Positions 15,890 through 24,874 are shown, counted from the first letter of the stretch. The stretch: 64,000 nt of DNA from Mariniblastus fucicola (GCF_008087665.1 NZ_CP042912.1:5518001-5582000), one strand, 5' to 3'. Made by a program: numbers and translations. The notes: generated from the sequence alone by a model not told the origin.

Positions 15890-18676
15890 TTAATCGCGGT
15901 AACCCCGGTCACCACCGCCACTGCTGCGACCACCGCCGCCGTCACGCGAACGACCGCCGCCACCGCCGCCTGAACCGCCACGGCCGCGTCCACCGCTGCG
16001 ACCACGGCCTCGACCGCCGCCGCCACGAGGACGATCATAGTCTCCGCCACCGCCGCCCGAGCCACCTCGGTTGCCGCGATCACCTTCTGTGCGTTCACCG
16101 CGATCACTATCGCTGCGTCCACCACGATCACTATCGCCACGACCGCGTCCGCCGCGATCACTGTCGCTGCGTCCACCACGATCGCTATCGCCACGACTAC
16201 GACCACCTCGGTCACTATCGCTACGACCCCGACCACCTCGGTCACTGTCGCTACGACCACGACCACCTCGGTCACTATCGCTACGGCCTCCACGATCGCT
16301 GTCGCCGCGTCCGCCACGATCGCTGTCTCCACGGCCACCGCGACCACGTCCACCGCCGCCGCCACTGCGACCGCGTCCACCACGGTCTCCGCCGCCACTG
16401 CGACCACGACCACCGCCGCCACCGCTGCGACCACGATCACTTCCGCCACGACCACCTCGGTCGCCACCGCGATCACGATCTGAGCGTCCGCCGCGATCAT
16501 TGTCGTCGCCTTCATCGTCGCCGTCGAAGTCATCGTCGCTTCCGCCATCGAAATCGTCGTTGTCTTCCTCTTCGGCGAATTCGTCTTCGAGACCAAGCTC
16601 TTCCAAAGCACGACGACGGCTGAGCTTGACGCGATCGTTGCCATCGACATCGATCACGAGAACTTTCATCTCATCGCCAACGGTGCAAACGTCTGAAACA
16701 TCACTGATGTAGCCGTTAGAAAGTTCGCTGATGTGACACAATCCGTCACGACCAGGAAGGATCTCAACAAAGGCACCGAATTCTTTGGTGCTGCTGACAA
16801 CGCCATCGTAGATCTTGCCGACCTGAACCGTTGCCGTGCAAGCTTCAACTTTCTTGAGTGCGATATCAGCGAGTTCGCCGTTGGTACCGGAAATTGTTAC
16901 CTTGCCGTCTTCAGCAACTTCGATAACGGTTTCTGTTTCTTCCTGAATGGCACGAATGTTCTTTCCGCCAGGACCGATCAGCATGCCGATCTTGTCAGAC
17001 TGAATCTGAGTCTGCAGCAAGCGTGGAGCGTACTGAGAAAGTGATTCTGCCGGACGTGGCTTGGCCGTCAGCATCTTGCGAAGGATCTCAAGGCGAGCTT
17101 CTTTCGATTGAGCCAGCGCGTCTTTGATCAAGTCGTTGCTGATTCCGCGAATTTTCAGGTCCAGCTGGATGCCAGTGATACCTTTTTGCGAACCAGCGAC
17201 CTTGAAGTCCATGTCGCCGAAGTGATCTTCGCTGCCCAGAATGTCGGTCAGCAAAACGTGGCGATCGTCTTCTTTGACCAGGCCAACTGAGATACCAGCA
17301 ACCGGGTTTTTGATTTTTACGCCAGTCGCCATCAGGGCCAAAGTCGTACCGCAAACTGTCGCCATGGAAGACGAACCGTTTGATTCAAGGATGTCCGACA
17401 CAACGCGAATTGTGTACGGGAAATCGTCAACATCTGGCAGCACAGGCTTGATCGAGCGTTCCGCCAAAGCACCATGGCCAATTTCGCGACGACCAGGGCC
17501 GCGAATCGGACGACACTCACCAACGCTGAAGCTTGGGAAGTTGTAGTCCAACATGAATTTCTTGGAGTACTCGTCCTGCAAGCCGTCGACACGCTGTTCG
17601 TCACGTCCGGTTCCCAGCGTGACCGTGATCATCGCCTGAGTTTCACCGCGTTGGAAAACGGCCGAACCGTGAACGCGAGGAATGACGTCGACGTGGCATT
17701 CGATGTCACGAAGGTCATCCAGACCGCGACCGTCAGTACGCTTGCCGTCGAGGATCGATTCGCGGATGACAGCAGCTTCAAGTTTGTAGAGTGCTTTCTT
17801 GAGAGCATCCGCACAGATTGCATTATCTGCTTCCGGGTCCGGAATCATCTCAGCGATGACTTTGTCCTTGAACTCGGACTTCGCCGCGCCGCGGTCTTTC
17901 TTGGAAGGCGTCAGGATGGCTTCGCTGAATCCGTCGAAATATTTGGCTTTGACTTTTTCGAACAGTCCGTTGTCCGAAGGCGACTCGAATTTGACTTTTT
18001 CGACAGGGAATTTATCCGCCAGCTCACGCATCAGCCCGATGACTTCTTTGCAAATGCCATGAGCGAATTCGATTGCGGCCAGCATGTCGTCTTCGGCGAC
18101 TTCGCGAGCGAAGCCTTCGATCATGGTGACGGCACCGTCGGTGCCGGACACGATGATGTCCATGTCGCTTTCTTCGAGTTGCTCGAAGGTCGGGAACGCA
18201 ACGAATTCACCATCGACGCGACCAACGCGAGTGGAAGCAACAGCGTCTTCAAACGGCAATGCCGAGATAAAACAGGCTGCTGCAACGCCGTTCATGGCCA
18301 GCACGTCGCCGTCGTTTTGACGATCGCTTGAAAGCACGAACGACTGACATTGAACTTCGTCCTTGAAGCCATCGGCGAACATTGGACGAATGGGACGGTC
18401 GATCAAACGAGCCGTCAACGTTTCCTTGGTCGTTGGTCGGCCTTCACGTTTCATGAATCCGCCAGGGAACTTACCCGCTGCGATCGTTCGCTCGCGGTAA
18501 TCACACATCAGGGGGAAGAAATCCAGTCCTGGTCGCGGTGCTCCGGTGGCCGCTGTGCAAATCACGGAAGTTTCGCCGTACTGAATAACAACGGCCGCGG
18601 CAGCAAGCTTCGCGAGCTGTCCGGTTTCGAGCGACATCGTTTGGTCGCCAATTTTCTTTTCTACTCTTACTTTCAC
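15890..18676 (-). CDS. pnp: Polyribonucleotide nucleotidyltransferase (PNPase) with long RG-rich tail
   Basis: 928 residues from GTG 18676; typical PNPases have about 700. Two RNase PH domains (with the FPLMCDYRERTIAAGKFPGG and GTGRDEQRVDGL regions) precede the KH domain (KIGMLIGPGGKNIRAIQEE) and the S1 domain (GKIYDGVVSSTKEFGAFVEI, then GRDGLCHISEL). From about residue 705, an acidic patch is followed by about 220 residues of SDRGGRGR-type repeats ending GGGDRGYRD. PNPase degrades RNA 3'-to-5' with phosphate and joins the degradosome. The RG tail is like RNA-binding RGG boxes and may retain or cluster RNA; that is inference. Gene order rpsO-pnp is the classic bacterial order. Confidence 0.97.
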   Translation of the reverse strand: MKVRVEKKIGDQTMSLETGQLAKLAAAAVVIQYGETSVICTAATGAPRPGLDFFPLMCDYRERTIAAGKFPGGFMKREGRPTTKETLTARLIDRPIRPMFADGFKDEVQCQSFVLSSDRQNDGDVLAMNGVAAACFISALPFEDAVASTRVGRVDGEFVAFPTFEQLEESDMDIIVSGTDGAVTMIEGFAREVAEDDMLAAIEFAHGICKEVIGLMRELADKFPVEKVKFESPSDNGLFEKVKAKYFDGFSEAILTPSKKDRGAAKSEFKDKVIAEMIPDPEADNAICADALKKALYKLEAAVIRESILDGKRTDGRGLDDLRDIECHVDVIPRVHGSAVFQRGETQAMITVTLGTGRDEQRVDGLQDEYSKKFMLDYNFPSFSVGECRPIRGPGRREIGHGALAERSIKPVLPDVDDFPYTIRVVSDILESNGSSSMATVCGTTLALMATGVKIKNPVAGISVGLVKEDDRHVLLTDILGSEDHFGDMDFKVAGSQKGITGIQLDLKIRGISNDLIKDALAQSKEARLEILRKMLTAKPRPAESLSQYAPRLLQTQIQSDKIGMLIGPGGKNIRAIQEETETVIEVAEDGKVTISGTNGELADIALKKVEACTATVQVGKIYDGVVSSTKEFGAFVEILPGRDGLCHISELSNGYISDVSDVCTVGDEMKVLVIDVDGNDRVKLSRRRALEELGLEDEFAEEEDNDDFDGGSDDDFDGDDEGDDNDRGGRSDRDRGGDRGGRGGSDRGRSGGGGGRGRSGGGDRGGRGRSGGGGGRGRGGRGDSDRGGRGDSDRGGRSDSDRGGRGRSDSDRGGRGRSDSDRGGRSRGDSDRGGRSDSDRGGRGRGDSDRGGRSDSDRGERTEGDRGNRGGSGGGGGDYDRPRGGGGRGRGRSGGRGRGGSGGGGGGRSRDGGGGRSSGGGDRGYRD

Positions 18677-19050
18677 AATTCGTTCCTGTACTAAGGATTA
18701 TCTATCAATCAATCATTCAAACAATTTGGTTGCTTCAAAAGCGTGCAATCAACGCTACAGAACCGTAAAGAAACGGATCGCTCTGACTCAAAGCGGAAAT
18801 GAACTTGCGCAGCCACGAAATATGACTTAAGAGAAGCACAAGTTGGGGCCATTCCATTTGGCACGAAGACGTTCCTGCCGAAGGAACCTGGTCACAAGGA
18901 AATTGTTCGCACAAAACGACAACGCATTGCTTTGTCAAAGAATCACAAAGCAGTTAAGGGAGTCGAAGTGTCGCGACATCACGGAGGTCACGAAGCCAGT
19001 TCAAAAAACAAAGCGGACTCCACAATAACTGAAGTCCGCAAGTGACTGGC
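18677..19050. other. Intergenic region between rpsO and pnp
   Basis: This 374-base gap holds the rpsO terminator at 19003-19039. The remainder carries the presumed pnp leader and promoter, but I cannot assign a promoter confidently and see no gene in it. Confidence 0.5.
19003..19039 (-). terminator. Terminator after rpsO
   Basis: On the minus strand, stem GCGGACTTCA/TGGAGTCCGC (10 bp, one G-T wobble) with a 7-base loop is followed by TTTGTTTTTTG. It begins about 12 bases after the rpsO stop, so pnp probably has its own promoter or receives read-through. Confidence 0.8.
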
Positions 19051-19320
19051 TTATTTACGAATTCCGAGACGCTCAAGGAGGTCAAGGTAACGATCAGGAT
19101 CATGATCACGGACATAGTCCAGCAAACGACGACGGCGCGAGACCATCCCAAGGAGGCCACGTCGTGTCGAGTAATCTTTGGGGTTGGCTCGCATGTGTTC
19201 TGTCAAGCTATTGATTCGCTTGGTCAGAATTGCGATCTGGACATCGGGAGAACCGTTGTCCTTATCATTCTTCTGGAATTCCCCAATGACTTCTGCTTTT
19301 GCTTCTTTCGTGATGGTCAT
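19051..19320 (-). CDS. rpsO: 30S ribosomal protein S15
   Basis: This 89-residue protein has the standard S15 length and conserved segments: GSPDVQIAILTKRINSLTEH, HPKDYSTRRGL-like NPKDYSTRRGLL, and RRRRLLDYV. It binds 16S rRNA helices in the central domain of the small subunit. ATG at 19320. It precedes pnp on the same strand, as in many bacteria. Confidence 0.97.
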   Translation of the reverse strand: MTITKEAKAEVIGEFQKNDKDNGSPDVQIAILTKRINSLTEHMRANPKDYSTRRGLLGMVSRRRRLLDYVRDHDPDRYLDLLERLGIRK

Positions 19321-19888
19321 ATTTACTGTCTTACTGATTACCCTGTCGCGGTCATCCGAGCCTTTGCCAACAATTTGGCGATCCGAACACCTACAATCTT
19401 TTTCCTAACAGGCTCTTCGTTTTCTTTCTGGGTCCAATACGGTCACATTACTACTTCACAACACACCGACGCGATCGATTCTTACGTTCGAGTCGAGCCA
19501 AGATGATACTGATTGACCTATTTGCGCCAAGAAGAGAAATGCTGGCTAGCCCCATTTAAAGTAATGTTGCTCCGCCCGATTGGAACTTAAATCATCGTAG
19601 AAACCGGACGATATCGAGAGTCGGAATCTCAAAGCCGTCAGATTTTCCCGAAAAACTTCGTGTTCCGAGATGCGAAATGGCACCCGAACTCAGATTTCTG
19701 GCTGATTCCTGGTTAAATGTGGCCGAGATTTATAGGTAATACGGTGCTGCAGCAAGTCGCTGCGGTCCTATCGCTTACACTTACTGGCGGTTCTGTAGGC
19801 TGCGGGCTGCGTTTTACGGTTGCCTGGTTTTGGGTTGGCGGAACCATCAAGTGAACTTTTTTACCTAATCTCTACTTGGAGAAACACA
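19321..19888. other. Intergenic region between divergent rpsO and selenoprotein gene
   Basis: 568 bases without a convincing reading frame in either direction. It must contain the divergent promoters of rpsO and the HMA-domain lipoprotein gene. I see no clear hairpin, repeat or RNA gene. Confidence 0.5.
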
Positions 19889-20278
19889 ATGCGACTACTT
19901 CGCTTAGTTGCTGTTGTCTGTATGGCAGCAGTTAGCGTGGCGAGTCTTGGTTGCGGTGAAACGAAGGAAGCACCTGCTCCGCCGGCGGATACGCCAGCAG
20001 CAACGAGCAGCAGTACTCCGTCGACCACCGACGCACCTGAGACCGCTACCACAGGCACGACTGCGGTCAGCCTGACGATCACAGGAATGGTCTGAGCAGG
20101 CGGCTGAGGCGCCAAAGTTACCGAAGCTTTGGACAAGCTGGCTCTACCGGGTGTAGAGTTTGACCTGAACGGTTCCACATTGATGCTCAAAGGAGACAAT
20201 GTTGGTCCCGAATCGATTGAAAAAATCAAAGAAGCAATTAAAGCTCTTAATTTTGGGTGCGAAGAAAAGTCCGCCTAA
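19889..20278 (+). CDS. Lipoprotein with HMA metal-binding domain containing two predicted selenocysteines (U-A-G-G-U)
   Basis: 129 residues from ATG 19889 (GGAG site 7 bases upstream) to TAA 20276-20278, with in-frame TGA codons at 20093-20095 (codon 69) and 20105-20107 (codon 73). A lipoprotein signal ends in ASLGC (lipidated Cys 22), followed by a Pro/Ala/Thr/Ser-rich linker to about residue 58. The rest reads as a heavy-metal-associated domain: SLTITGMV, U, AGG, U, GAKVTEALDKL, then LPGVEFDL, STLMLKGDNVGPESIEKIKEAI and KALNFGC. HMA domains bind soft metals through two Cys after a GM motif; here both fall at UGA. The spacing UxxxU is one longer than the usual CxxC. The frame and family signature persist for 57 codons past the first UGA. 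Likely binds or reduces a soft metal or disulfide outside the cytoplasm; the target is unknown. A pseudogene with two stops exactly at both metal ligands is improbable. Confidence 0.85.
20093..20158 (+). promoter_or_regulatory. Two UGA-Sec codons with candidate SECIS hairpins
   Basis: Three possible hairpins follow the UGAs at 20093 and 20105. First, stem CCAAAG/CTTTGG (20112-20117 with 20127-20132), 22 bases from loop start to the first UGA's end. Second, overlapping and mutually exclusive, AGCTT/AAGCT with loop TGGAC (20125-20139), whose loop is 34 bases after the first and 22 after the second UGA, so one element could serve both. Third, CTCTAC/GTAGAG with loop CGGGT (20142-20158), 40 bases after the second UGA. 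Which one acts cannot be decided by eye. Confidence 0.5.
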
Positions 20279-20753
20279 AACTGGTGCATCACTTGCTGAT
20301 TTACCAAACCTGTTGGTTTTAGCGAATGTATGACGCTTTTTACCAATACCTGAATCATCCTGATTCAAACGAACATCCTTTCTGTGAGAAATCACAGAGA
20401 GGATTTTTCGTGCGCGTCCTGCACCATGGCCCTGGAACTTTTTCCCGGACCACCTGGCGTTCGCGAGGCCGCGACATGAACTCGGCAACTTTTTGGGACG
20501 CAACCATCTGTTTGTGACGAAGTTGCGGAGTTGCGAAACCTGCGGTTGGAAATCAGGTTTAATAACGGTTGAGGGCTTCTTTCGAATTGCGACGGCTTGC
20601 AGAGGCAAACTGTCCTCAAATCACGTGCTTTTAGGGGTTAGAGCAGCTCCATCAGCCGATTTTCTGGTTGTGTACGTGAGTTTCTGAATAGAATCGCACC
20701 TTGCTCTTTTCCACCATTCATCTTCATTCTTGCGGATTCGTCCGAGGCTTGCC
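20279..20753. other. Intergenic region after the double-UGA gene
   Basis: 475 bases with a strong terminator at 20375-20408 and, beyond it, the presumed promoter region of the efflux adaptor gene. No further gene is apparent. Confidence 0.5.
20375..20408 (+). terminator. Strong rho-independent terminator
   Basis: A 13-bp stem ATCCTTTCTGTGA/TCACAGAGAGGAT with one G-T wobble closes a GAAA tetraloop and runs into TTTTT. It ends the HMA selenoprotein transcript about 100 bases after its stop, separating it from the efflux genes. Confidence 0.9.
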
Positions 20754-22589
20754 ATGAACCGTCAACGAACTCATCGTCGTGGCGTCGTATCGTCCGTGCT
20801 CCTGGTTGGAGCAGCCATTTGCGCGATCATCGGCGCGATCGCCTGGTTTTACTTCAATACAGGATCTTCGACTCCCAATCTCAACCTGATGACTGCCAAA
20901 GTCGAGCGTGGCAGTTTCGTGGCCAAGGTGCTCGATCAGGGCGAAGTCCAAAGTAGCGAGAACGTCGAGATTCGCTGCGAAGTACGTGCTCGCAACGGTC
21001 AACTGACCGTGATCAGCCTGGTGACCGAAGGAACCAAGGTCGAAGCAGGCGATTTCCTGGTGCGACTGGACTCGACGGCTTTTGAGCAGGAACGCGAAAG
21101 CCAACGCATCGCTGTCGCCAACGCCAAAGCGAACGTCATCCAGGCGGACGCAAATCTGAAGACCGCTCAAACGACGCTGAAAGAGTTCGAAGAAGGAACG
21201 TACAAGGCTCAGGTGCAGGACATCGTCAATCAGATCACTGACGCCGAGGGCCTGATCAAGACTTCCGAATCGGAATTGCTCCAGTCGGAAGACGTGCTGA
21301 AGAACAGCATGGAACTTCAGGCAAAGGGCTTTATCACCAGTCGCCAACTGGAATCTGATCAGTTCGCAGTCGATCGTGCCAAGCTGGCGTTGAAGCGAAA
21401 CAAAAACATTCTCGATTTGGCAAAGCAGAACCTGACTGTGCTGGAAAAGTACACGCTGGAAAAAGAAACCGTTCAGCTCAAGAGCAATATCGAAGCAGCG
21501 CTGGTGAAACTGGAATCTGAAAAAGACGCCCTTCGCGTGCAGGAACGCCAGATGGCTGAAATCGAAGAGATGATTACGAAATGCGAAGTCGTCGTTCCTG
21601 AAGGAGTCTCTGGTCAGGTCGTTTATGCCAAGGAGCAGCGTGGTCGCGGTGGCGACGAATGGATCCTCGAAGAAGGTGCCAACGTTCGTGAATCACAAGT
21701 TCTGATTCGACTCCCCGACACCACCAAGATGGAAGTCAAGGCACTGGTGAACGAGCAGAACATTACGCAGATCGAAACTGGCATGCCGTGCTCGATCAAG
21801 GTCGACGCGTTGACTGACAAAACACTTAAAGGCGTCGTGACGAAAGTGAATGCGTACGCCGAGTCCGCCGGCTGGGGTGGCTCATCGGTTCGAAAGTACG
21901 CCGTTAAAGTTCGCATCTTTGATCCACCAGAAGCTCTCAAGCCTGGCATGAATGCTTCGGTTTCGATTCAAACGAAGTATCAGGAAGATGCCTTGATGGT
22001 CCCCATTCAAACCATTTACGGTGTACAGGAACGTCAGTTCTGCCTCGCAAAAGTCGGCGAACGGTATGAGACTCGCGAGATCAAAATCGGCGGTAACAAT
22101 TCACAGATGGCTCTGGTTTTGGAAGGCCTTGAAGAAGGCGAGGAACTGGTCATGAATCCGGGTGCCCAGAAGGACCTGATGGAACTCCCTGAAGTGAAAC
22201 TGGACAAGCGAATCGACATTCCGGAAGAGGAAGCCAAACGTGCTGCGGATGATGCGGCCAAAGCGGCTCCCGAAAAAGAGGCTACTGGCGGCCCTCCCGG
22301 TGGACAAGGTGGTGCTCCAGATCCTACGGCGATTGCTGACAGGGTGATGCAACGGTCGGACACCAACGGCGATGGAAAACTTGACAAAACGGAAATCGCC
22401 AATTTGGACGATCGTTCCAAGTCTTGGGCGGGTACGGCGGACAAAAATGGAGACGGCGACATCTCGAAAGAAGAAGTGGTTAACGCCATGAAGAAAGTCA
22501 TGAAGTCGTTTGGCGGAGGCCGACCAGGCGGCGGAGGTCGACAAGGCGGCGGCGGAGGAGGTCGCCCTGGTGGCGGAGGCGGTCGCTAG
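20754..22589 (+). CDS. Efflux periplasmic adaptor (MacA/HlyD family) with C-terminal EF-hands and Gly-rich tail
   Basis: 611 residues from ATG 20754; a TTG at 20730 would add eight residues. One N-terminal membrane helix (about 14-32) is followed by a lipoyl-like half (VEAGDFLVRLDST), a long helical hairpin (about 100-260) and beta-barrel strands (MEVKALVNEQNI, GMPCSIKVDAL, LKPGMNASVSI). It would link the inner-membrane transporter encoded next to an outer-membrane channel. Unusually, two EF-hand loops, DTNGDGKLDKTE and DKNGDGDISKEE, and an Arg/Gly-rich end follow the adaptor proper. The ABC ATPase gene starts 136 bases downstream. Confidence 0.9.
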   Translation: MNRQRTHRRGVVSSVLLVGAAICAIIGAIAWFYFNTGSSTPNLNLMTAKVERGSFVAKVLDQGEVQSSENVEIRCEVRARNGQLTVISLVTEGTKVEAGDFLVRLDSTAFEQERESQRIAVANAKANVIQADANLKTAQTTLKEFEEGTYKAQVQDIVNQITDAEGLIKTSESELLQSEDVLKNSMELQAKGFITSRQLESDQFAVDRAKLALKRNKNILDLAKQNLTVLEKYTLEKETVQLKSNIEAALVKLESEKDALRVQERQMAEIEEMITKCEVVVPEGVSGQVVYAKEQRGRGGDEWILEEGANVRESQVLIRLPDTTKMEVKALVNEQNITQIETGMPCSIKVDALTDKTLKGVVTKVNAYAESAGWGGSSVRKYAVKVRIFDPPEALKPGMNASVSIQTKYQEDALMVPIQTIYGVQERQFCLAKVGERYETREIKIGGNNSQMALVLEGLEEGEELVMNPGAQKDLMELPEVKLDKRIDIPEEEAKRAADDAAKAAPEKEATGGPPGGQGGAPDPTAIADRVMQRSDTNGDGKLDKTEIANLDDRSKSWAGTADKNGDGDISKEEVVNAMKKVMKSFGGGRPGGGGRQGGGGGGRPGGGGGR

Positions 22590-22725
22590 ACCCAGTTTCA
22601 GAACCCAAGTTTGTAGAACTGGCTACGAAAAGTATGCAATTTCGCCTGAAGGCGGTGCTACGAACGGATCGCCTCAGTTTTGCAACGGGTTCTAGTCAAC
22701 TCACTTCTGCATCAGGTTCAAGTTC

Positions 22726-23523
22726 ATGTCATCCACAATCGACCCGAAAACCAAACCAAAACTCGCGGCACAAATTCGCGACCTCACCAAGCATTACGTG
22801 CTCAAGAGTGAAACAGTCCGAGCACTACGCGGAGTCTCATTTGATGTTCCCGAAGGAGACTACGTCGCCATCATGGGTCCGTCCGGATCCGGGAAAAGTA
22901 CACTGCTGAACCTGCTGGGGTGTCTCGATCGCCCGACCAGCGGTTCTTTCATGCTTGGCGGTGACGACGTTGCTCGCATGACGGACGATGAACTTTCAGG
23001 TATCCGTGCGTCGCGGATTGGTTTCGTGTTTCAATCGTACAATCTGATCGCCCAACTGAGCGTTGTGGAGAACATTGAAGTTCCCCTGTATTACATGGGA
23101 CGTCTCACGCGTGAGTCCCGCAAACGCAGCACTGCTCTGGCCGCCATGGTTGGACTTGGGCAGCGTCTCGACCATCGCCCGACTCAGCTTTCTGGTGGTC
23201 AACAACAACGCGTCGCGATCGCCCGCTCGTTGGTCAACGATCCCTACTTCATCCTTGCCGACGAAGCGACAGGCAACCTTGACTCGGTGACAACCGAAGA
23301 AATCCTGGCTCTTTTCCAGCGGCTTAACGATGAAGGCCGAACGATCATTATGGTGACGCACGAAGACGAAGTCGCCGAGCATGCGAAACGGATCATTCGA
23401 CTGAAAGACGGCAATGTTCAAGTCGACGAACCGATCGAGGATCGCAAAACGTTCTCGCCTGAGCAGATTGAGCAAATCTCAAAGAACGCCCATCTCGCGA
23501 ACCAACCTGACGAGGGGAACTAG
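22726..23523 (+). CDS. ABC transporter ATP-binding protein, MacB/LolD type
   Basis: 265 residues from ATG 22726. It has Walker A GPSGSGKST, a Q-loop in FVFQSYNLIAQLSV, signature LSGGQQQR, Walker B FILADEATGNLD and the H-loop MVTHEDE. The MacB/LolD subgroup drives mechanotransmission transporters that work on periplasmic substrates. It is followed two bases later by the permease gene and preceded by the adaptor, so the three form a MacAB-like efflux or lipoprotein-handling system; the outer-membrane channel is not here. Confidence 0.93.
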   Translation: MSSTIDPKTKPKLAAQIRDLTKHYVLKSETVRALRGVSFDVPEGDYVAIMGPSGSGKSTLLNLLGCLDRPTSGSFMLGGDDVARMTDDELSGIRASRIGFVFQSYNLIAQLSVVENIEVPLYYMGRLTRESRKRSTALAAMVGLGQRLDHRPTQLSGGQQQRVAIARSLVNDPYFILADEATGNLDSVTTEEILALFQRLNDEGRTIIMVTHEDEVAEHAKRIIRLKDGNVQVDEPIEDRKTFSPEQIEQISKNAHLANQPDEGN

Positions 23524-23525
23524 CC

Positions 23526-24866
23526 ATGCTTTCTCTTCGCACCTGGATTTTGGGCGTCAAAAGCCTGCTGCTGCACCCGATGCGGTCAGCGCTGACGATT
23601 CTTGGTATTTTCATCGGCGTAGCCAGCGTGATCTGGCTGTTGGCGATCGGGGAAGGTATCAGCCAGGAAGCTCAAAAGCAGATTGAAGAATTGGGCGCCG
23701 AGAACATTATCGTTCGCTCGATCAAGCCACCGGACGACGCCGGGGCAAGCGTGCGGAACGTCGACCTGTACGGTGTCACCCGTGCTGAAATGGCAACGAT
23801 CGAGATGACGATTCCGACCGTTGAACAAGTCGTTCCCGTCCGGGAACTGAAACAGAAATTCATCTACGCCGGAAACCAGAACGCGACGCCGCTCGATGGT
23901 CGATTGGTCGGTTGCTCTCCGGCCTATGCCGAGGTGACCAAGCTCAAAACGGCGCGCGGAAGATTCATATCTTCTACTGATGTGGAAACCAATGACTCTG
24001 TTTGCGTGATCGCTGCCGTGCTGGCCCGCAAACTTTTCCCATCGGAAGATCCGTTGGAGAAAGCCGTTTTTCTGCCAGAGAAGAAAGAGTACTTCAAGGT
24101 TGTCGGCGTACTCGAACCGAGGAATGCAACCGCAGCAATCGGGGGCTCGCTGGCCGCGCAGGATTTCTCTCTCGACGTCTACATCCCGATCACCACGATG
24201 CGGGTCAAGATGGGAGACGAGGAAACTCGACGGGCATCCGGTAGCTTTAGCCGTGAACTGTTCGAGCTCTCCCAAATCACGATCGAAGTCAAGTCTCCCG
24301 AGGAAGTCCCGCGTACTGCCGAAATCATCGAAGCGACATTGCGCATGAACGATGATCAGCGTCAGGACATTGCCGTGATTGTTCCATACGAATTGCTTGA
24401 ACAGGCGAAAACAACGCGGCTGATGTTTATGATGTTCATGGGACTGATCGCCGCAATTTCACTGATCGTTGGTGGTATTGGCATTATGAACATCATGCTC
24501 GCCACCGTGACAGAGCGGACCCGGGAAATCGGAATTCGACGTGCACTTGGTGGCAAACGCAGTGATATCACGAACCAGTTCCTCGTGGAAACCATCTCTT
24601 TGTCTGTGGTCGGCGGTGTGATTGGGATCCTTGTCGGACTGCTGTGCCCGTTGACCATTCGGTTGGCACGGGCGGCGTTTCAGCGAGTTCAACCTGACAT
24701 GTATGCCAATCTTCCCGACGTCGCCAAGGTAATGGAGCCGCAAATTGTCACGATGTCGATTCCGCTGGCGTTCGGAATCTCAGTTGTCGTCGGCGTCCTG
24801 TTCGGACTATACCCGGCCATTCGGGCAGCCAAAATGGACCCGATCGAAGCTCTTCGTCACGAGTAA
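23526..24866 (+). CDS. ABC transporter permease, MacB family
   Basis: 446 residues with the MacB layout: an N-terminal membrane helix (LTILGIFIGVASVIWLLAI), a periplasmic domain of about 230 residues and three C-terminal helices containing the FtsX segment. The segment GGIGIMNIMLATVTERTREI is diagnostic for MacB-like permeases, and the end IRAAKMDPIEALRHE is typical. It pairs with the ATPase two bases upstream. Cargo could be a peptide, a drug-like molecule or a lipoprotein; not decidable. Confidence 0.93.
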   Translation: MLSLRTWILGVKSLLLHPMRSALTILGIFIGVASVIWLLAIGEGISQEAQKQIEELGAENIIVRSIKPPDDAGASVRNVDLYGVTRAEMATIEMTIPTVEQVVPVRELKQKFIYAGNQNATPLDGRLVGCSPAYAEVTKLKTARGRFISSTDVETNDSVCVIAAVLARKLFPSEDPLEKAVFLPEKKEYFKVVGVLEPRNATAAIGGSLAAQDFSLDVYIPITTMRVKMGDEETRRASGSFSRELFELSQITIEVKSPEEVPRTAEIIEATLRMNDDQRQDIAVIVPYELLEQAKTTRLMFMMFMGLIAAISLIVGGIGIMNIMLATVTERTREIGIRRALGGKRSDITNQFLVETISLSVVGGVIGILVGLLCPLTIRLARAAFQRVQPDMYANLPDVAKVMEPQIVTMSIPLAFGISVVVGVLFGLYPAIRAAKMDPIEALRHE

Positions 24867-24874
24867 TTTTTGCC

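Noticed and set aside
16100-16480. CRISPR-like array of short repeats.
   Set aside because: The repeats are in frame and translate as RGG-type units; no spacers of constant length occur.
15877-16712. Long + strand frames opposite the PNPase tail.
   Set aside because: They mirror the low-complexity RG repeats of pnp and have no ribosome site or family signature.
17474-18331. A 285-codon + strand frame opposite pnp.
   Set aside because: Complete overlap with the conserved PNPase core on the minus strand and no family resemblance.
7263-20278. Treating the UGA-interrupted genes at 7263-8447 and 19889-20278 as pseudogenes, frameshifts or sequencing errors.
   Set aside because: The frame is unbroken on both sides, other residues of each family are intact, and the UGAs fall only at the catalytic or metal-binding cysteines. 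Random stops would not choose these positions three times.
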